A program made the translations under genes and the position numbers. Positions 24,322 through 33,518 of a DNA stretch of 64,000 nt are shown here, piece by piece. The notes beneath the pieces are model-generated. The model had not been told where the DNA came from. It was given only the letters and a program-made list of their open reading frames with translations, and made no database searches. Source of the stretch: Actinoplanes lobatus. Its GTDB lineage: Bacteria > Actinomycetota > Actinomycetes > Mycobacteriales > Micromonosporaceae. Location of the stretch: contig NZ_JACHNC010000001.1 of the NCBI RefSeq assembly GCF_014205215.1, positions 5,886,501 to 5,950,500 of the forward strand. The letters are read 5' to 3'. Numbering within the stretch: position 1 is the stretch's first letter; each line of letters starts with the position of its first letter.

Positions 24322-24624
24322 ATGGTGTTGTCGATGGAGGTGGCCGCCGTGCTCATCATTCTCGTCATCGTCGTGACCGTGGCCCTGGTCCTCGCCAGCG
24401 CCTTCTGGCCGGAACCGGAACAGGAACAGGAACCGGCCGGGACGGAGACCGGCCCGGCGGCGGTCCCCGAACCGCCGGCCGGACCGACCACCCTGGAGGG
24501 CGCCCTCGTCGCCCAGCTGATCAGCGGCGAGATCAGCGCCCGCCAGTATCGGCGCGCCGTCGCGAAACTGGCCGCCCGCGACGACCAGCGGCAGCCGGTC
24601 CGGCCGCCGTCCGGTCTCGTCTAG
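24322..24624 (+). CDS. Small single-pass membrane protein with SHOCT-like tail
   Basis: 100 aa. One N-terminal helix (VLIILVIVVTVALVLASAF), an acidic Pro/Glu linker and a C-terminal LISGEISARQYRRAVAKLA that resembles the short SHOCT oligomerisation motif. Start may be ATG 24322 or 24334. Function unknown. Confidence 0.6.
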   Translation: MVLSMEVAAVLIILVIVVTVALVLASAFWPEPEQEQEPAGTETGPAAVPEPPAGPTTLEGALVAQLISGEISARQYRRAVAKLAARDDQRQPVRPPSGLV

Positions 24625-24631
24625 GCCGCGC

Positions 24632-25720
24632 TCACTGGCAGCCGAGGCCCTCCTTGTAGCCCTTCGGCACCTCGTTCTTCTTGATCATCTGGTCTACCAG
24701 GTCCCAGGTCACCTCCGGCCAGTCACCCTCGGCGTTCATGTCGTTGAGGACCTTCCACTGGTGGCTGCTCTGCAACGCGGACGCGGCCTGGCCCTGCGCC
24801 TCCTTGTCGCCGGCCTCCTTGGCCCGCGACCACTCGGCGATCCAGCTACAGGTCACCTGGCCGGTCACGGCGGCCCCGAAGTGGTACGGCGAGTTCGCGC
24901 CGTCCACGTTCACCGCTGACATGTCGAAGCCCGGCGGGATCGGGATGTCGGCGAGCACCTTGGCGGCCTCCTCGCGGACCTTGCCCGGGGTGACCACCTC
25001 CGGCGGCAATGCGGCCAGGAACGCCTTCGCGTCGACCCGCTTCACGGTGGCCAGCAGGGCGTCGAACTCGGACCGCTCCCAGCCGCTGCTGGTGCGCAAC
25101 TCGACGAAGGAGCTGTCGATCGGCTTCAGCATGGCCGCCCAGTCGCCGCCACCGTAGGTGAACACGCTCGCCTCGGTGCCCGCCACCGTGGTCGGCTCCG
25201 GCTTGCTGACATCCAGCCGGTCCTTGTAGTAGCTGTCGTACTGGTCGGCCTTGTACCAGTTCATCTGGACCGACCGGTTTCCGTTGACGAACTCGATCGT
25301 GCCTTCGGCGGCGGCGAACCCGTACACCGTGGTGATCTTCCAGCCGGGCTGGCCGACCAGCAGGCGCGGATGCTCCTGCGCGGCCTTCAGGTCCAGCTCG
25401 TACCCGCCGCCCGTACCGCCCGTACCGGAACTCGGCAGGCCCAGCGGCCCGGACCAGGCACCGGGGGCGGCGCCCTCCGGCTGGTCGAGCAGCAGGGCGG
25501 TGGCGCCGATGACACCGGTGACGACGGCCGCGGCGGCCACCGCACCGGCCAGGCGACGGGGCAGGCCGCGGCGCGGCGCCCGGCTCTCGACGACATCGAG
25601 CTTCGGTGTGGACATGATCTCCTCCAGGAGCTGCTGCTCCGCCCCGCCGAGGCGGGCGACGAGATCGGGACGGTAGGGGTCGGCGTCTCGAACCATGCGG
25701 TCGAGGTGCTTGTCGGTCAT
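24632..25720 (-). CDS. Membrane protein coupled to an ECF sigma factor (possible anti-sigma)
   Basis: 362 aa. A cytoplasmic ~50-residue head (HLDRMVRDADPYRPDLVARL) is followed by a transmembrane helix (LAGAVAAAAVVTGVIGATALL) and a large extracytoplasmic domain. This layout is that of the CU044_5270-type proteins that follow ECF sigma genes in actinomycetes. The start codon overlaps the sigma factor stop (ATGA), so the two are made together. No zinc-binding anti-sigma motif is visible in the head, so an anti-sigma role is inference from position. Confidence 0.7.
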   Translation of the reverse strand: MTDKHLDRMVRDADPYRPDLVARLGGAEQQLLEEIMSTPKLDVVESRAPRRGLPRRLAGAVAAAAVVTGVIGATALLLDQPEGAAPGAWSGPLGLPSSGTGGTGGGYELDLKAAQEHPRLLVGQPGWKITTVYGFAAAEGTIEFVNGNRSVQMNWYKADQYDSYYKDRLDVSKPEPTTVAGTEASVFTYGGGDWAAMLKPIDSSFVELRTSSGWERSEFDALLATVKRVDAKAFLAALPPEVVTPGKVREEAAKVLADIPIPPGFDMSAVNVDGANSPYHFGAAVTGQVTCSWIAEWSRAKEAGDKEAQGQAASALQSSHQWKVLNDMNAEGDWPEVTWDLVDQMIKKNEVPKGYKEGLGCQ

Positions 25721-26283
25721 CGGCCCTCCTCCGGGACGATCGCGGTCAGGACGTCGAGTACATGTCCGGGTGATCCCAGATCGTCACCGACCATTTCCCG
25801 CATCCGCGACCGGGCCCGCGACAGCCGCGTGCGCACCGCGGCCGCGCTGGCCCCCACCACCTCGGCGATCTCGCGCGGCTGCAAACCCTCCCACACGGTC
25901 AGGGTGAGCACCTCACGGTCCGTCTCGGCAAGGCGGGACAGAGCATCCTGTACGGCCAGACGCTGCGGAACCTCGCTACCCGGATCCCGGGTCACGATGG
26001 CGGTCAGTCGCTGGCGCAGGCGCTCGCCGAGTCGTTCCCGCCGGATGCCACCGCGATGATGGTTGGCCAGAACCCGGCGGGCCACGCCGTACAGCCAGAG
26101 TTTGATCTCGTCGTCCGGTGGCAGCTCGCGGCTGCGGCGCCAGGCCACGAGGAAGGTCTCGGCGACCACGTCGGCGGCGTCCTCCGGCTGATCGACGCGC
26201 CGCAACGCGTACGCCAGGAGCGCCTCGAAGTTGCCGGCGTAGACGCGCCGGAATCGGTCTTCCTGCTCAGTCCCAGAACCCAC
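25717..26283 (-). CDS. ECF (sigma-70 family) RNA polymerase sigma factor
   Basis: 188 aa from GTG 26283. Region 2 is visible as FRRVYAGNFEALLAYALRR and DAADVVAETFLVAWRR, region 4 as LAETDREVLTLTVWEGL and REIAEVVGASAAAVRTRLSR. It would direct polymerase to a small regulon in response to an envelope signal passed by the coupled membrane protein. Promoter targets cannot be read from the sequence. Confidence 0.92.
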   Translation of the reverse strand: MGSGTEQEDRFRRVYAGNFEALLAYALRRVDQPEDAADVVAETFLVAWRRSRELPPDDEIKLWLYGVARRVLANHHRGGIRRERLGERLRQRLTAIVTRDPGSEVPQRLAVQDALSRLAETDREVLTLTVWEGLQPREIAEVVGASAAAVRTRLSRARSRMREMVGDDLGSPGHVLDVLTAIVPEEGR

Positions 26284-26297
26284 GTCACGTCCATGTC

Positions 26298-26339
26298 CGG
26301 TCGAGGGCCGAACGTTACAGCAGTATCGGCCCTCGACCG
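26298..26339 (-). terminator. 14-bp inverted repeat between galM and the sigma factor gene
   Basis: Arms CGGTCGAGGGCCGA and TCGGCCCTCGACCG with a 14-base loop, 6 bases after the galM stop. No T tract, as usual in high-GC genomes; probably ends the galM message. Confidence 0.6.
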
Positions 26340-26344
26340 CGCTC

Positions 26345-27406
26345 TCAGCTCACCCCGAAGCGGTAGATCGTGGTGGACCGGTACTCCTGGCCCGGGCGCA
26401 GCACCGTGGACGGGAAGTTCGCGTGGTTCGGCGAGTCCGGGAAGTGCTGCGTCTCCAGCGCGAACCCGTCACCCTGCCGGTACGGCCGTCCGCTGCCGCC
26501 GATGATCGTGCCGTCCAGGAAGTTGCCGGAGTAGAACTGCATGCCCGGCTCGGTGGTCAGCACCGTCAGGGTGCGGCCGCTCACCGGCTCCACCACGAGG
26601 GCGGCCGACTCCGGTTCGCCGTCCCGCGGGCGCAGCACCCAGTTGTGGTCGTAGCCGCGCCCGTACAGCATCTGGGTCTCACCGGCCCGGATGCGGCCGC
26701 CGATCGTGGCCGGATCGCGGAAGTCCAGCGCGGTTCCGGCCACCTCCGCGATCTTCCCGGTCGGGATGAGGCCCGCACCGACCGGCGTGAACTCGTCGGC
26801 GTCGATGCGCAGCACGTGGTCGTAGACGTGCCCTTCACCCTCGCCGGCCAGGTTGAAGTAGCTGTGGTTGGTCAGGTTCACCACGGTCGCCGCATCGGTG
26901 GTGGCCAGGTAGTCGATGCGCAGGCCGCCGTCCGCGGACAGGGTGTAGGTGACCGTCATGCTCAGCTCACCCGGGAAGCCCTGGTCGCCGGCCGGGCTGA
27001 CGTGGGTGAGCGCGATCCCGCCGTCCACCTCGGTGGCCGTCCAGATCACCTTGTCGAAGCCGGTCGTGCCGCCGTGCAGGCTGTTCACGCCGTCGTTGAC
27101 CGGGGTCTGGTAGGTGACGCCGTCGAGGATGAACCGGCCCTCCGCGATCCGGTTGCCGAACCGGCCGATGATCGCGCCGAAATACGGGCCCGGGTTGTCC
27201 AGGTAGCCCTGGAGGGTGTCGAAACCCAGTGCCACGTTCGCGGTCTCGCCATCACGGTCCGGCGTCTCGATCGACTGGACGATGCCGCCGTACGTGATGA
27301 CCCGCACTCGCAGCCCTCGACCGTTGTCGAGGGTGAAGCGCTCGACGGGGCCATCCGGCGTGGAACCCCACGCCTCACGGGTGATCGCGACAGCATCCGA
27401 TGACAT
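26345..27406 (-). CDS. galM: Aldose 1-epimerase (galactose mutarotase)
   Basis: 353 aa without signal peptide. Diagnostic blocks are present: NVALGFDTLQGY, FGAIIGRFGNRIAEGRF, NHSYFNLAGEG (catalytic His), the GRGYDHNWVL substrate loop and ALETQHFPDSPNHANFPS (catalytic Glu). It interconverts alpha and beta anomers of galactose and glucose in the cytoplasm and would feed galactose released by the secreted GH2, GH30 and GH42 enzymes into the Leloir pathway. Stand-alone gene flanked by hairpins. Confidence 0.95.
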   Translation of the reverse strand: MSSDAVAITREAWGSTPDGPVERFTLDNGRGLRVRVITYGGIVQSIETPDRDGETANVALGFDTLQGYLDNPGPYFGAIIGRFGNRIAEGRFILDGVTYQTPVNDGVNSLHGGTTGFDKVIWTATEVDGGIALTHVSPAGDQGFPGELSMTVTYTLSADGGLRIDYLATTDAATVVNLTNHSYFNLAGEGEGHVYDHVLRIDADEFTPVGAGLIPTGKIAEVAGTALDFRDPATIGGRIRAGETQMLYGRGYDHNWVLRPRDGEPESAALVVEPVSGRTLTVLTTEPGMQFYSGNFLDGTIIGGSGRPYRQGDGFALETQHFPDSPNHANFPSTVLRPGQEYRSTTIYRFGVS

Positions 27407-27437
27407 GGGGGAGACACTCCAGACGTTTCGGCAGCGG

Positions 27438-27454
27438 GCGGCCTTTTCGGCCGC
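27438..27454 (-). terminator. Hairpin between the DLH-like gene and galM
   Basis: GCGGCC / GGCCGC with a TTTTC loop, lying about 115 bases after the stop of the upstream minus-strand gene and just before galM. Confidence 0.4.
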
Positions 27455-27506
27455 AGCATATCGTCCGGGCGCGGCCCCGTGGGAGCGCTCTACAACAGGT
27501 GGGACG

Positions 27507-27570
27507 CTGCTCCTCGCCGAGTCAGCAGGGTGCTCCTCGCCGGATCACCCCTGTGCTTCTCGCTGGATCA
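27507..27570 (-). repeat. Three 18-bp direct repeats at 23-bp spacing over the stop codon of the DLH-like gene
   Basis: Copies of GTGCTCCTCGCCGGATCA (plus strand) at 27507-27524, 27530-27547 and 27553-27570, with 1-3 mismatches. The third copy contains the stop codon of the minus-strand gene, so the array spreads from the gene end into the gap. Confidence 0.7.
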
Positions 27571-28137
27571 GCCCAGGAAGTCGAGCACCCGCCGAAGCGC
27601 CAGGGCAGTAGCCTCGCGGTCGTAGGACGGCAGCGTCAGATCGGCGAAATAGTGCTGGTCACCGGGGTAGAGGAACAGCTCCGCGGACTTGGTCTGGGCG
27701 ACGATGTCACGAGCCGCGTCGAGATCGCCCTCGTCGGCGAAGATCGGATCCCGGTCCATGCCGTGGATCTGGACGGGCACGTCGTCGGGCCACGCCGTGC
27801 CGAACTCGGACGCCGGAACGCAGGAGTAGAACAGCAGCGCGCCGCGGGCGCCGGGCCGGGTCTGCGCCAGCTTCTGCGCGGGCAGCACGCCGAGCGAGAA
27901 ACCGGCGTAGACCAGCTCGGCCGGCAGGTCCCGGACCGAGCGGACACCGCGCTCGATCACCTCACCGAACCCGATCCGCTCCGCGTTGCGAACACCCTCG
28001 GGCAGCGTCGCGAAAGTCTCGCCCTCGAACAGGTCGGGGGTGTGCACGACGTGACCCGCGGCACGCAGGTCGTCGGCGAAAGCGGTGACACCGGGCGTCA
28101 GCCCCAGTGCGTGGTGGAACAGGACGACCTCGGCCAT
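27568..28137 (-). CDS. Dienelactone hydrolase-family alpha/beta hydrolase
   Basis: 189 aa, a compact alpha/beta hydrolase. VVLFHHALGLTPGV is the oxyanion-side start, YAGFSLGVLPAQ holds the nucleophile (Ser instead of the Cys of true dienelactone hydrolases), DRDPIFADEGD the acid and LYPGDQHYFAD the His. It likely hydrolyses a small ester or lactone in the cytoplasm. Gap of only 9 bases to the RtcB gene upstream suggests cotranscription, without an evident functional link. Confidence 0.85.
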   Translation of the reverse strand: MAEVVLFHHALGLTPGVTAFADDLRAAGHVVHTPDLFEGETFATLPEGVRNAERIGFGEVIERGVRSVRDLPAELVYAGFSLGVLPAQKLAQTRPGARGALLFYSCVPASEFGTAWPDDVPVQIHGMDRDPIFADEGDLDAARDIVAQTKSAELFLYPGDQHYFADLTLPSYDREATALALRRVLDFLG

Positions 28138-28146
28138 ACCGGCATT

Positions 28147-29322
28147 CTAATCGCCCTTGACGTTGACCAGCTGGCGCAGCGTGTGGCGGATCTCCACCAG
28201 GTCGGCGGCATCCCGCATGACCACGTCGATCGGCTTGTACGCCTGCGGGATCTCGTCGAGGAACGCGTCGGTGTCCCGGAACTCGATGCCCTTCATCGCC
28301 TCCCGCAACTGCTCCCGGGTGAAGGTCTTACGCGCCCTCGTCCGCGAATACGCCCGCCCGGCACCGTGCGGCGACGAGTTCAGCGACATGGCGTCACCCT
28401 TGCCGACCACCACGTACGAGGCGTCGCCCATCGACCCCGGGATCAGGCCGGGCACCCCGCGGGCCGCGTTGATCGCCCCCTTGCGCGACAGCCATACCGT
28501 CTCGCCGAAGTGCGTCTCCCGCTCGGTGTAGTTGTGGTGGCACTGCACCCGCTCCACCTCGTCGACCGGCCCGCCCACGAAATCCGCGAAGCAGGCGATC
28601 ACCCGGTCCATCATCTCGTCCCGGTTGACCAGCGCGAAGTTCTGCGCCCACCGCAGCTCCCGCAGGTAGATGTCGAACTCCTCGGTGCCTTCCACGAGGT
28701 AGGCGAGATCCGGATGGGGCACGCTGATCCCGCCACGGGTGACGAACTCCTGCGCCACCCGGATGTGATGGCTCGCGATCTTGTTGCCGACGCCCCGCGA
28801 CCCGGAGTGCAGGAACAGCCACACCGTCCCGGACTCGTCCCGGCACACCTCGATGAAATGGTTGCCGCTGCCCAGCGAGCCGAGCTGGAGCTCCCAGTTC
28901 TTCGCGTACCGGCCCGGGTCGAAACCGGCCCTCTCCGCCTCGGCGGCAAGCCGGCCCACCCGCTCGCGCGCCGAATCGGTCAGCCTCTGGTTGTTCGACC
29001 CGGCCGACAGCGGCACCGCCCGCTCGATCGAGGTACGCAACGTGCTCAGCTTCGGCGGCAGATCGTCCCGGTGATAGCGGGTCCGGACGGCGGCCATCCC
29101 GCAGCCGATGTCCACGCCGACCGCGGCCGGGATGATCGCGCCGCGGGTCGGAATCACCGAACCGACCGTGGCGCCCTTGCCCAGATGCGCGTCCGGCATC
29201 AGCGCGATGTGCGGGTGGATGAACGGCAGCTGCGACGCCAGCTCGGCCTGCCGCCGGGTCTCGTCCTCGAGGAGACTCGCCCAGTTCATCAGACGGCTGT
29301 TGATCTGCTGCACCCCGCCCAC
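28147..29322 (-). CDS. rtcB: RtcB RNA-splicing ligase
   Basis: 391 aa. Signature motifs are complete: LMPDAHLGKGATVGSVIP, AAVGVDIGCGM (metal-binding Cys), SGNHFIEV, LHSGSRGVGNKI, the guanylylated His in NSSPHGAGRAYSRTRARK, and the C-terminal YKPIDVVMRDAADLVEIRHTLRQ. RtcB joins 2',3'-cyclic phosphate or 3'-phosphate ends to 5'-OH ends with GTP and Mn2+, in tRNA splicing or repair of cleaved tRNA/rRNA. The frame extends to 29448, but family N-termini begin about VQQINSRLMNWAS, so GTG 29322 or 29313 is used. No archease gene lies in the window. Confidence 0.93.
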   Translation of the reverse strand: MGGVQQINSRLMNWASLLEDETRRQAELASQLPFIHPHIALMPDAHLGKGATVGSVIPTRGAIIPAAVGVDIGCGMAAVRTRYHRDDLPPKLSTLRTSIERAVPLSAGSNNQRLTDSARERVGRLAAEAERAGFDPGRYAKNWELQLGSLGSGNHFIEVCRDESGTVWLFLHSGSRGVGNKIASHHIRVAQEFVTRGGISVPHPDLAYLVEGTEEFDIYLRELRWAQNFALVNRDEMMDRVIACFADFVGGPVDEVERVQCHHNYTERETHFGETVWLSRKGAINAARGVPGLIPGSMGDASYVVVGKGDAMSLNSSPHGAGRAYSRTRARKTFTREQLREAMKGIEFRDTDAFLDEIPQAYKPIDVVMRDAADLVEIRHTLRQLVNVKGD

Positions 29323-29371
29323 ATTAGCCGGTATTGACCTCCACCGTGGTTCAGGTTGCAGGCTCGTCACC

Positions 29372-30508
29372 ATGGCGAACGCGACCCTTGACGAGGTGTA
29401 CGAGCGGCTGTGCGACACCGGGCCGGAGTTCGACGGCTGGCTGTCCAACCACGCGCCGATGGCGGCCGAGGCCCTGATCCACCACGGCCACGCCGACCGG
29501 GTGCACCGCTGGCTCGACGACTACCGCCGCAACCTGGAGCCCCGCCCGCGCGGCATCAGCCCGATCGGCGCCGACGAGTGGCCGGCCGCGCTCGGCGATC
29601 CCACCCGCACCGGCGACTGGCTGAACTTCTTCGAACGCGAGATGACCACGGACCCGTGGCCCGACGTGCTGGCCCGCTGGTGGCCGCGGCTGCTGCCGGG
29701 CATCGCCGCGGGCGCCACCCACGGCGTGATCCGGGTGGGCCACGCGGTCCGCGCCCTCCTCACCCCACCCGGCTCGGCACTCCCGGCTGCCGGCCGGATC
29801 GCCGAACTGGGGCAGGCGCTGGCGTACTGGGCCGCCCGTTGGCAACCGATGGCCCTGCCCGGTTCGGGCCCGTACCGGACAACCGACCCACGCTCCGCCC
29901 TGGACACGGTCCCGCGCGTGCCGGACCAGCGCTTCGGGATCCGCTCCCGGCTGGCCCAACTCGCCGGCCTCCCGGCCTGGCCCGGCGTCCCCGCAGGCCC
30001 TTCTCCGGCACCGGTCGGCTCTCCCACCGTGCCGTTCCTGAACGGCCGCGACCCGGTGCCCGCCGGGCCGCCGACTGTCGGCGAGATCCCGTCGGCGGCG
30101 CGGCTTCTCGCCGCCGACAACAACACGGTGCACGACCGGATTCTCGCCATCATCGAAGCAGCGGTAGTCCGGCAGGCGGGTTACGGCTATGCCAACCCGG
30201 TCATGCTGGTGCACGCCGCCACCGCCCCGACCGCGGTGCTGCGCACGCTGCCCGCCCTGCCGGGCGCGCTGCACCTGCCGAGCCTGGCCGCCGCATGGGC
30301 CGCGACCGCCGCGGTCACCTCGGCGTACGCCCCGGAGCAGCCGAGACCGGTGACTCCGCGCCCCGGCACCGGTCCGGAAGACCTGATGGCGTACGCCGCC
30401 GACAACGGCGACGCGCACGCCATCAAACTCGCCGACGCGGCCATCGAGGCGGGCGACGCCGAAGCCCTCGCCTGTGCCTACCGAGCCCTGGAACGCTTCG
30501 CCCCGTGA
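29372..30508 (+). CDS. Questin oxidase-like (DUF4243) protein
   Basis: 378 aa. The N-terminus (LDEVYERLCDTGPEFDGWLSNHAPMAAEALIHHGH) and blocks WWPRLLPGIAAGATHGVIRVGHA and VMLVHAATAPTAVLRTLPALP are characteristic of the questin oxidase / AflY-like family, Baeyer-Villiger-type enzymes in fungal polyketide pathways and of unknown substrate in actinomycetes. Conserved His residues in the H-x(n)-THG-x-IR-x-GHA region may form the active site. ATG 29372 is chosen because the upstream extension reads into the RtcB promoter. Divergent from rtcB. Confidence 0.75.
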   Translation: MANATLDEVYERLCDTGPEFDGWLSNHAPMAAEALIHHGHADRVHRWLDDYRRNLEPRPRGISPIGADEWPAALGDPTRTGDWLNFFEREMTTDPWPDVLARWWPRLLPGIAAGATHGVIRVGHAVRALLTPPGSALPAAGRIAELGQALAYWAARWQPMALPGSGPYRTTDPRSALDTVPRVPDQRFGIRSRLAQLAGLPAWPGVPAGPSPAPVGSPTVPFLNGRDPVPAGPPTVGEIPSAARLLAADNNTVHDRILAIIEAAVVRQAGYGYANPVMLVHAATAPTAVLRTLPALPGALHLPSLAAAWAATAAVTSAYAPEQPRPVTPRPGTGPEDLMAYAADNGDAHAIKLADAAIEAGDAEALACAYRALERFAP

Positions 30509-30636
30509 GCGGTCACCTCGATCGCTGCCGTAGTGGCATCCCGCGTGTTGGGCCCGTTGGGGGCCGTGTTCTGGAACGCGCTGTGAGCGGCGACGCCGAT
30601 CGCTGTCGTGGCGGGATCCCGTGTGTTGCGCCCGTC
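30505..30636. repeat. Two 54-bp imperfect direct repeats after the questin oxidase-like gene
   Basis: Copies at 30505-30558 and 30583-30636, both beginning GTGAGCGG and containing GATCGCTG.CGT and ATCCCG.GTGTTG. Period 78 bases, roughly 80% identical by eye. The first copy starts at the stop codon. The remaining gap to 30875 shows no convincing gene. Confidence 0.65.
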
Positions 30637-30875
30637 CGGGCGGGCCGACCATCACGTCTGCCGTTCACGTGGTGAGCCACCACGGGCTTGTGCAGGCGAC
30701 TCCCCGTTGTTGCACGTGTGCCCGGACGGCGGCGCTGGTGGCCCGGGCCCGGGCGGCGCACGTGGCGACGCCGGTCGTGGCTTGTGCGGAGTCGGGGGTG
30801 CTGGCCGGCATCAGAAGTGCGCCGCTGTCGGCTCCGGGTCAGTTCGGTCACGGGGCTCAGCCAAGCTCACCACCT

Positions 30876-30910
30876 CGAGGCTGATGTCCACATGGTGAAC
30901 ATCAGCCTCG
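30876..30910 (-). terminator. 12-bp stem hairpin containing the stop codon of the M48 peptidase gene
   Basis: Arms CGAGGCTGATGT and ACATCAGCCTCG, 11-base loop. On the minus strand the TGA stop (30904-30902) lies inside the first arm. Likely transcription end for the minus-strand unit. Confidence 0.6.
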
Positions 30911-32977
30911 GAAGACGAGCGGCGAGTAGTGCAGCGCGCCGGCGACGTGGATCAGGCCGGCGGTCATGGCGGCCGCGAAGAGAGCTGCCAGCACGGCCGG
31001 CGGCCATGCCCGTGTCGTTGAGCGGCTAGACCGTGCGGGCAGCAGTGGCAGGAGAAGTGCGACCACGGCGATGCCGGTGGCCAGAACCGCGAGGGGGTAC
31101 ACCACGACGTGGACGGCCCGGCCTACGGGGAATACCCAGTCGCCGAACTGATGGAGGTAGATCACCGCCGAGGCGGCGACGGTGGCGATCACGGACGCGT
31201 ACAGGGTGGCGGCGAAATCCTCGGCACGGGCCAGCGCCAGGATCGCGAGGACGACCGCGAGTCCGGCCGCCGCGGCCGACCACAGATCGATCCAAGCGTC
31301 CGCGTTCGGCACTTCCGGCACCGCGGGCCGCGGGGCCAGCAGGCGCACGACGGTAGCGGCGGCGGCCGCGGCCACTGCCGAGAACAGCAGCGGCCTCCGT
31401 CGATGCGGCATCCGCCACGCGAAGATCGCGCCGGCAGCGAGCGCGGCGGCCAGGAACAGGGCCCACGGCGCGGTGGTCGCGATCAGCAGAAACTTTCCGG
31501 GACCGTGCTGGACGAAGGTGATCGCTCCGCCGCTGCCCAACCAGTAGGCGAGCCCGAAGAGAACGGTGTTGACCAGCACGGGTGTCAGTAGTCCCGGTCT
31601 CCGCCGGTCTCCGGCCCACCGGTGAGCCAAACTGACACTGATCGCTGTGGCGGCCGCGACCGCGAGCGGCACGGTCAGCAGACTCCACCAGTTGATGTAC
31701 GACCCCGCGGCGCCGTCGGCACGCGTCTGGCTCACACCGGTGAGCATGCCGACCGGCACCCCGGCGAGCATGGCGAGAACCGGCCGCTGGCGGCGCCACC
31801 CCAGCGCGGGATGGCGATAGGCCCGGCGCCACCAGGACAGTCCACAAGTGGCCGTGATCAGCAACCCGGCGAGCCCGGCGTCGATCATGTTGATCCAGCC
31901 GCCGATCGGCGTGCCGACCAATCCGGGGTTGGTCACCTGGTAGGAGGTCACCAGGACGGTCGTCGCGAGGATCCCGGCGACCATCTCATCGGGCCAGCCG
32001 TACGGCGCCGCGCCGTCCGTCCGGTCGATGAAACGCCGGCGCCTGGCGTGTGAGGGATGGGCGGCGGAGATCCGCTCGCGCAACGGCACCGGCTCCTCAG
32101 TGGCCCGGCTGAGCAGGGCGGCGAGGCCGGCACGGCCACCGGCCGCAGCGGTCAGGGCATCCGCCTCGTGTTCGCGGGCCCTGTTGATCCGGGCCGCGAG
32201 CACCCAGGCGGCCACCAGCAGCATCATGGTCCGCACGGTGTACTCGATCCACATCCACAGCGCCTGCCAGTCCAGTGGCGACATCTCGCGAACGGTCACC
32301 AGCCAGAGGACGACCTGGGGAAACGGCAGGACAGCCACCATCGGCAGAGCCCAGCGCATGCCCCGGGTCAGCCAGACCAGCCGGACATCACCCGCGGCCA
32401 CGTGCGCGGCCTCGTGCCCGAGAAGGGCGGCGACCTCGGCGTCGGATCTCCGGCGTGCCCCCGCCGGCATGATCACCTCGGGTGTCCGGCCACGCTTGAT
32501 GGTGAAGGCCTCGAGCAGATCACCCGGGCCCAGCCACACCCGCGGGGGCGCCGTGAGGAAGAAGACGGGTGCGATCCGGGCCATCGCCTCCGGCCACCGA
32601 GGCGGCGGCGGTCGCAGCTTGCCCAGGCGTTGCAGATAGACCCGGGGAAGCACCAGGGCCAGACCGAGAGCGAGAGCCAGAACCGCCGCCCCGCCGGTCA
32701 GCGCGGCTACCGCCCGCGGGCGCTCCAGAGGTGCGGTACAGGCGACGAAACGCTGCTGCTGAGCGAGGACCTCCGTATCGGGCAGTGGGCGCGGATCCAA
32801 GCCGGCGAGACACTCACGGACGCCGGCCAGCCAGGTGAGGCCGAAGAACTCGAAGAAGAGCAGGGTGCCGGCATAGGTGCCGGTGGCGACCAGAACGGTC
32901 ATGAGCAGCACGTACTGGCCGCCGGTAGGAGACGGGACGCGGGCGTGTGAACGCGGGGCCGGTGCCGCTTCGGTCAT
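30902..32977 (-). CDS. M48-family zinc metallopeptidase, polytopic membrane protein
   Basis: 691 aa. About 12-14 hydrophobic segments; between the second and third lies the peptidase core with the zinc motif ALLGHEAAHVAAGD (HExxH) and the downstream ligand in RAREHEADALTAA. The N-terminal third is HtpX/Ste24-like, while the C-terminal ~350 residues are additional membrane helices of unknown role. ATG 32977 overlaps the stop of the upstream gene (ATGA). Such peptidases handle damaged or signalling membrane proteins. The much longer frame upstream is a shadow of the partner gene. Confidence 0.85.
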   Translation of the reverse strand: MTEAAPAPRSHARVPSPTGGQYVLLMTVLVATGTYAGTLLFFEFFGLTWLAGVRECLAGLDPRPLPDTEVLAQQQRFVACTAPLERPRAVAALTGGAAVLALALGLALVLPRVYLQRLGKLRPPPPRWPEAMARIAPVFFLTAPPRVWLGPGDLLEAFTIKRGRTPEVIMPAGARRRSDAEVAALLGHEAAHVAAGDVRLVWLTRGMRWALPMVAVLPFPQVVLWLVTVREMSPLDWQALWMWIEYTVRTMMLLVAAWVLAARINRAREHEADALTAAAGGRAGLAALLSRATEEPVPLRERISAAHPSHARRRRFIDRTDGAAPYGWPDEMVAGILATTVLVTSYQVTNPGLVGTPIGGWINMIDAGLAGLLITATCGLSWWRRAYRHPALGWRRQRPVLAMLAGVPVGMLTGVSQTRADGAAGSYINWWSLLTVPLAVAAATAISVSLAHRWAGDRRRPGLLTPVLVNTVLFGLAYWLGSGGAITFVQHGPGKFLLIATTAPWALFLAAALAAGAIFAWRMPHRRRPLLFSAVAAAAAATVVRLLAPRPAVPEVPNADAWIDLWSAAAAGLAVVLAILALARAEDFAATLYASVIATVAASAVIYLHQFGDWVFPVGRAVHVVVYPLAVLATGIAVVALLLPLLPARSSRSTTRAWPPAVLAALFAAAMTAGLIHVAGALHYSPLVFRG

Positions 32978-33408
32978 CGACCGGTCGAGCGCATCCGAAG
33001 GGCGCCGATCACCCCGTGTGCGACCCGCTGTGCCTCCTCCGGATCGACCTTCCCCTCCAGACTGAGCAGGACCGAATCGAACACCTCCCGCTCCTGCTCG
33101 GGCGTCATCGGGCCGGCTCCCGGTCCCGGCCGGTCGCGTAGCTCGGCGAGCAGCGCCCTGGTGCGGTCGGTCAGGGCATCGGTGGCCCGTTCCGCGATCC
33201 GGCCCGATGCGATCCCGAACAGGCCGGCCACCACCGGAATCACGTAGTCCGCCAACGGCAGCAGCTCCACACCCATCCCGACCGGCGGTTTCGGCCTCCG
33301 GCGGGCGTTGCCGCGGAACCGGCGCAGCGCGGCCTCCACCTCGTCCACCTCGTCGGGATAGGACAGCTGCAGGGTCTGCCGGCCGACCTCGCTGAGCACG
33401 GTGTCCAC
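32974..33408 (-). CDS. Small hydrophobic-helix protein coupled to the M48 peptidase
   Basis: 144 aa from GTG 33408. An N-terminal basic region (ALRRFRGNARRRPKPP), one hydrophobic helix (LLPLADYVIPVVAGLFGIA) and a C-terminal helical part (PMTPEQEREVFDSVLLSLEGKVDPEEA). I do not recognise a family. Stop overlaps the peptidase start, so the two are made together; it may be a regulator or substrate-presenting partner. Confidence 0.7.
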   Translation of the reverse strand: MDTVLSEVGRQTLQLSYPDEVDEVEAALRRFRGNARRRPKPPVGMGVELLPLADYVIPVVAGLFGIASGRIAERATDALTDRTRALLAELRDRPGPGAGPMTPEQEREVFDSVLLSLEGKVDPEEAQRVAHGVIGALRMRSTGR

Positions 33409-33518
33409 TGGGCGTTCTTCCTCTCGCTGGACCGGGCGCCAAGCGTAGAGAGCCGTACCGGTACGAATTCGGCATCCTTGTCAGCTTCCGTGAGCATTCC
33501 CGCCGCTGTTGTTCACCC

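Noticed and set aside
30608..30898. Short Cys-containing frames in the gap before the M48 gene
   Set aside because: They overlap direct repeats, have no start signals and resemble no family.
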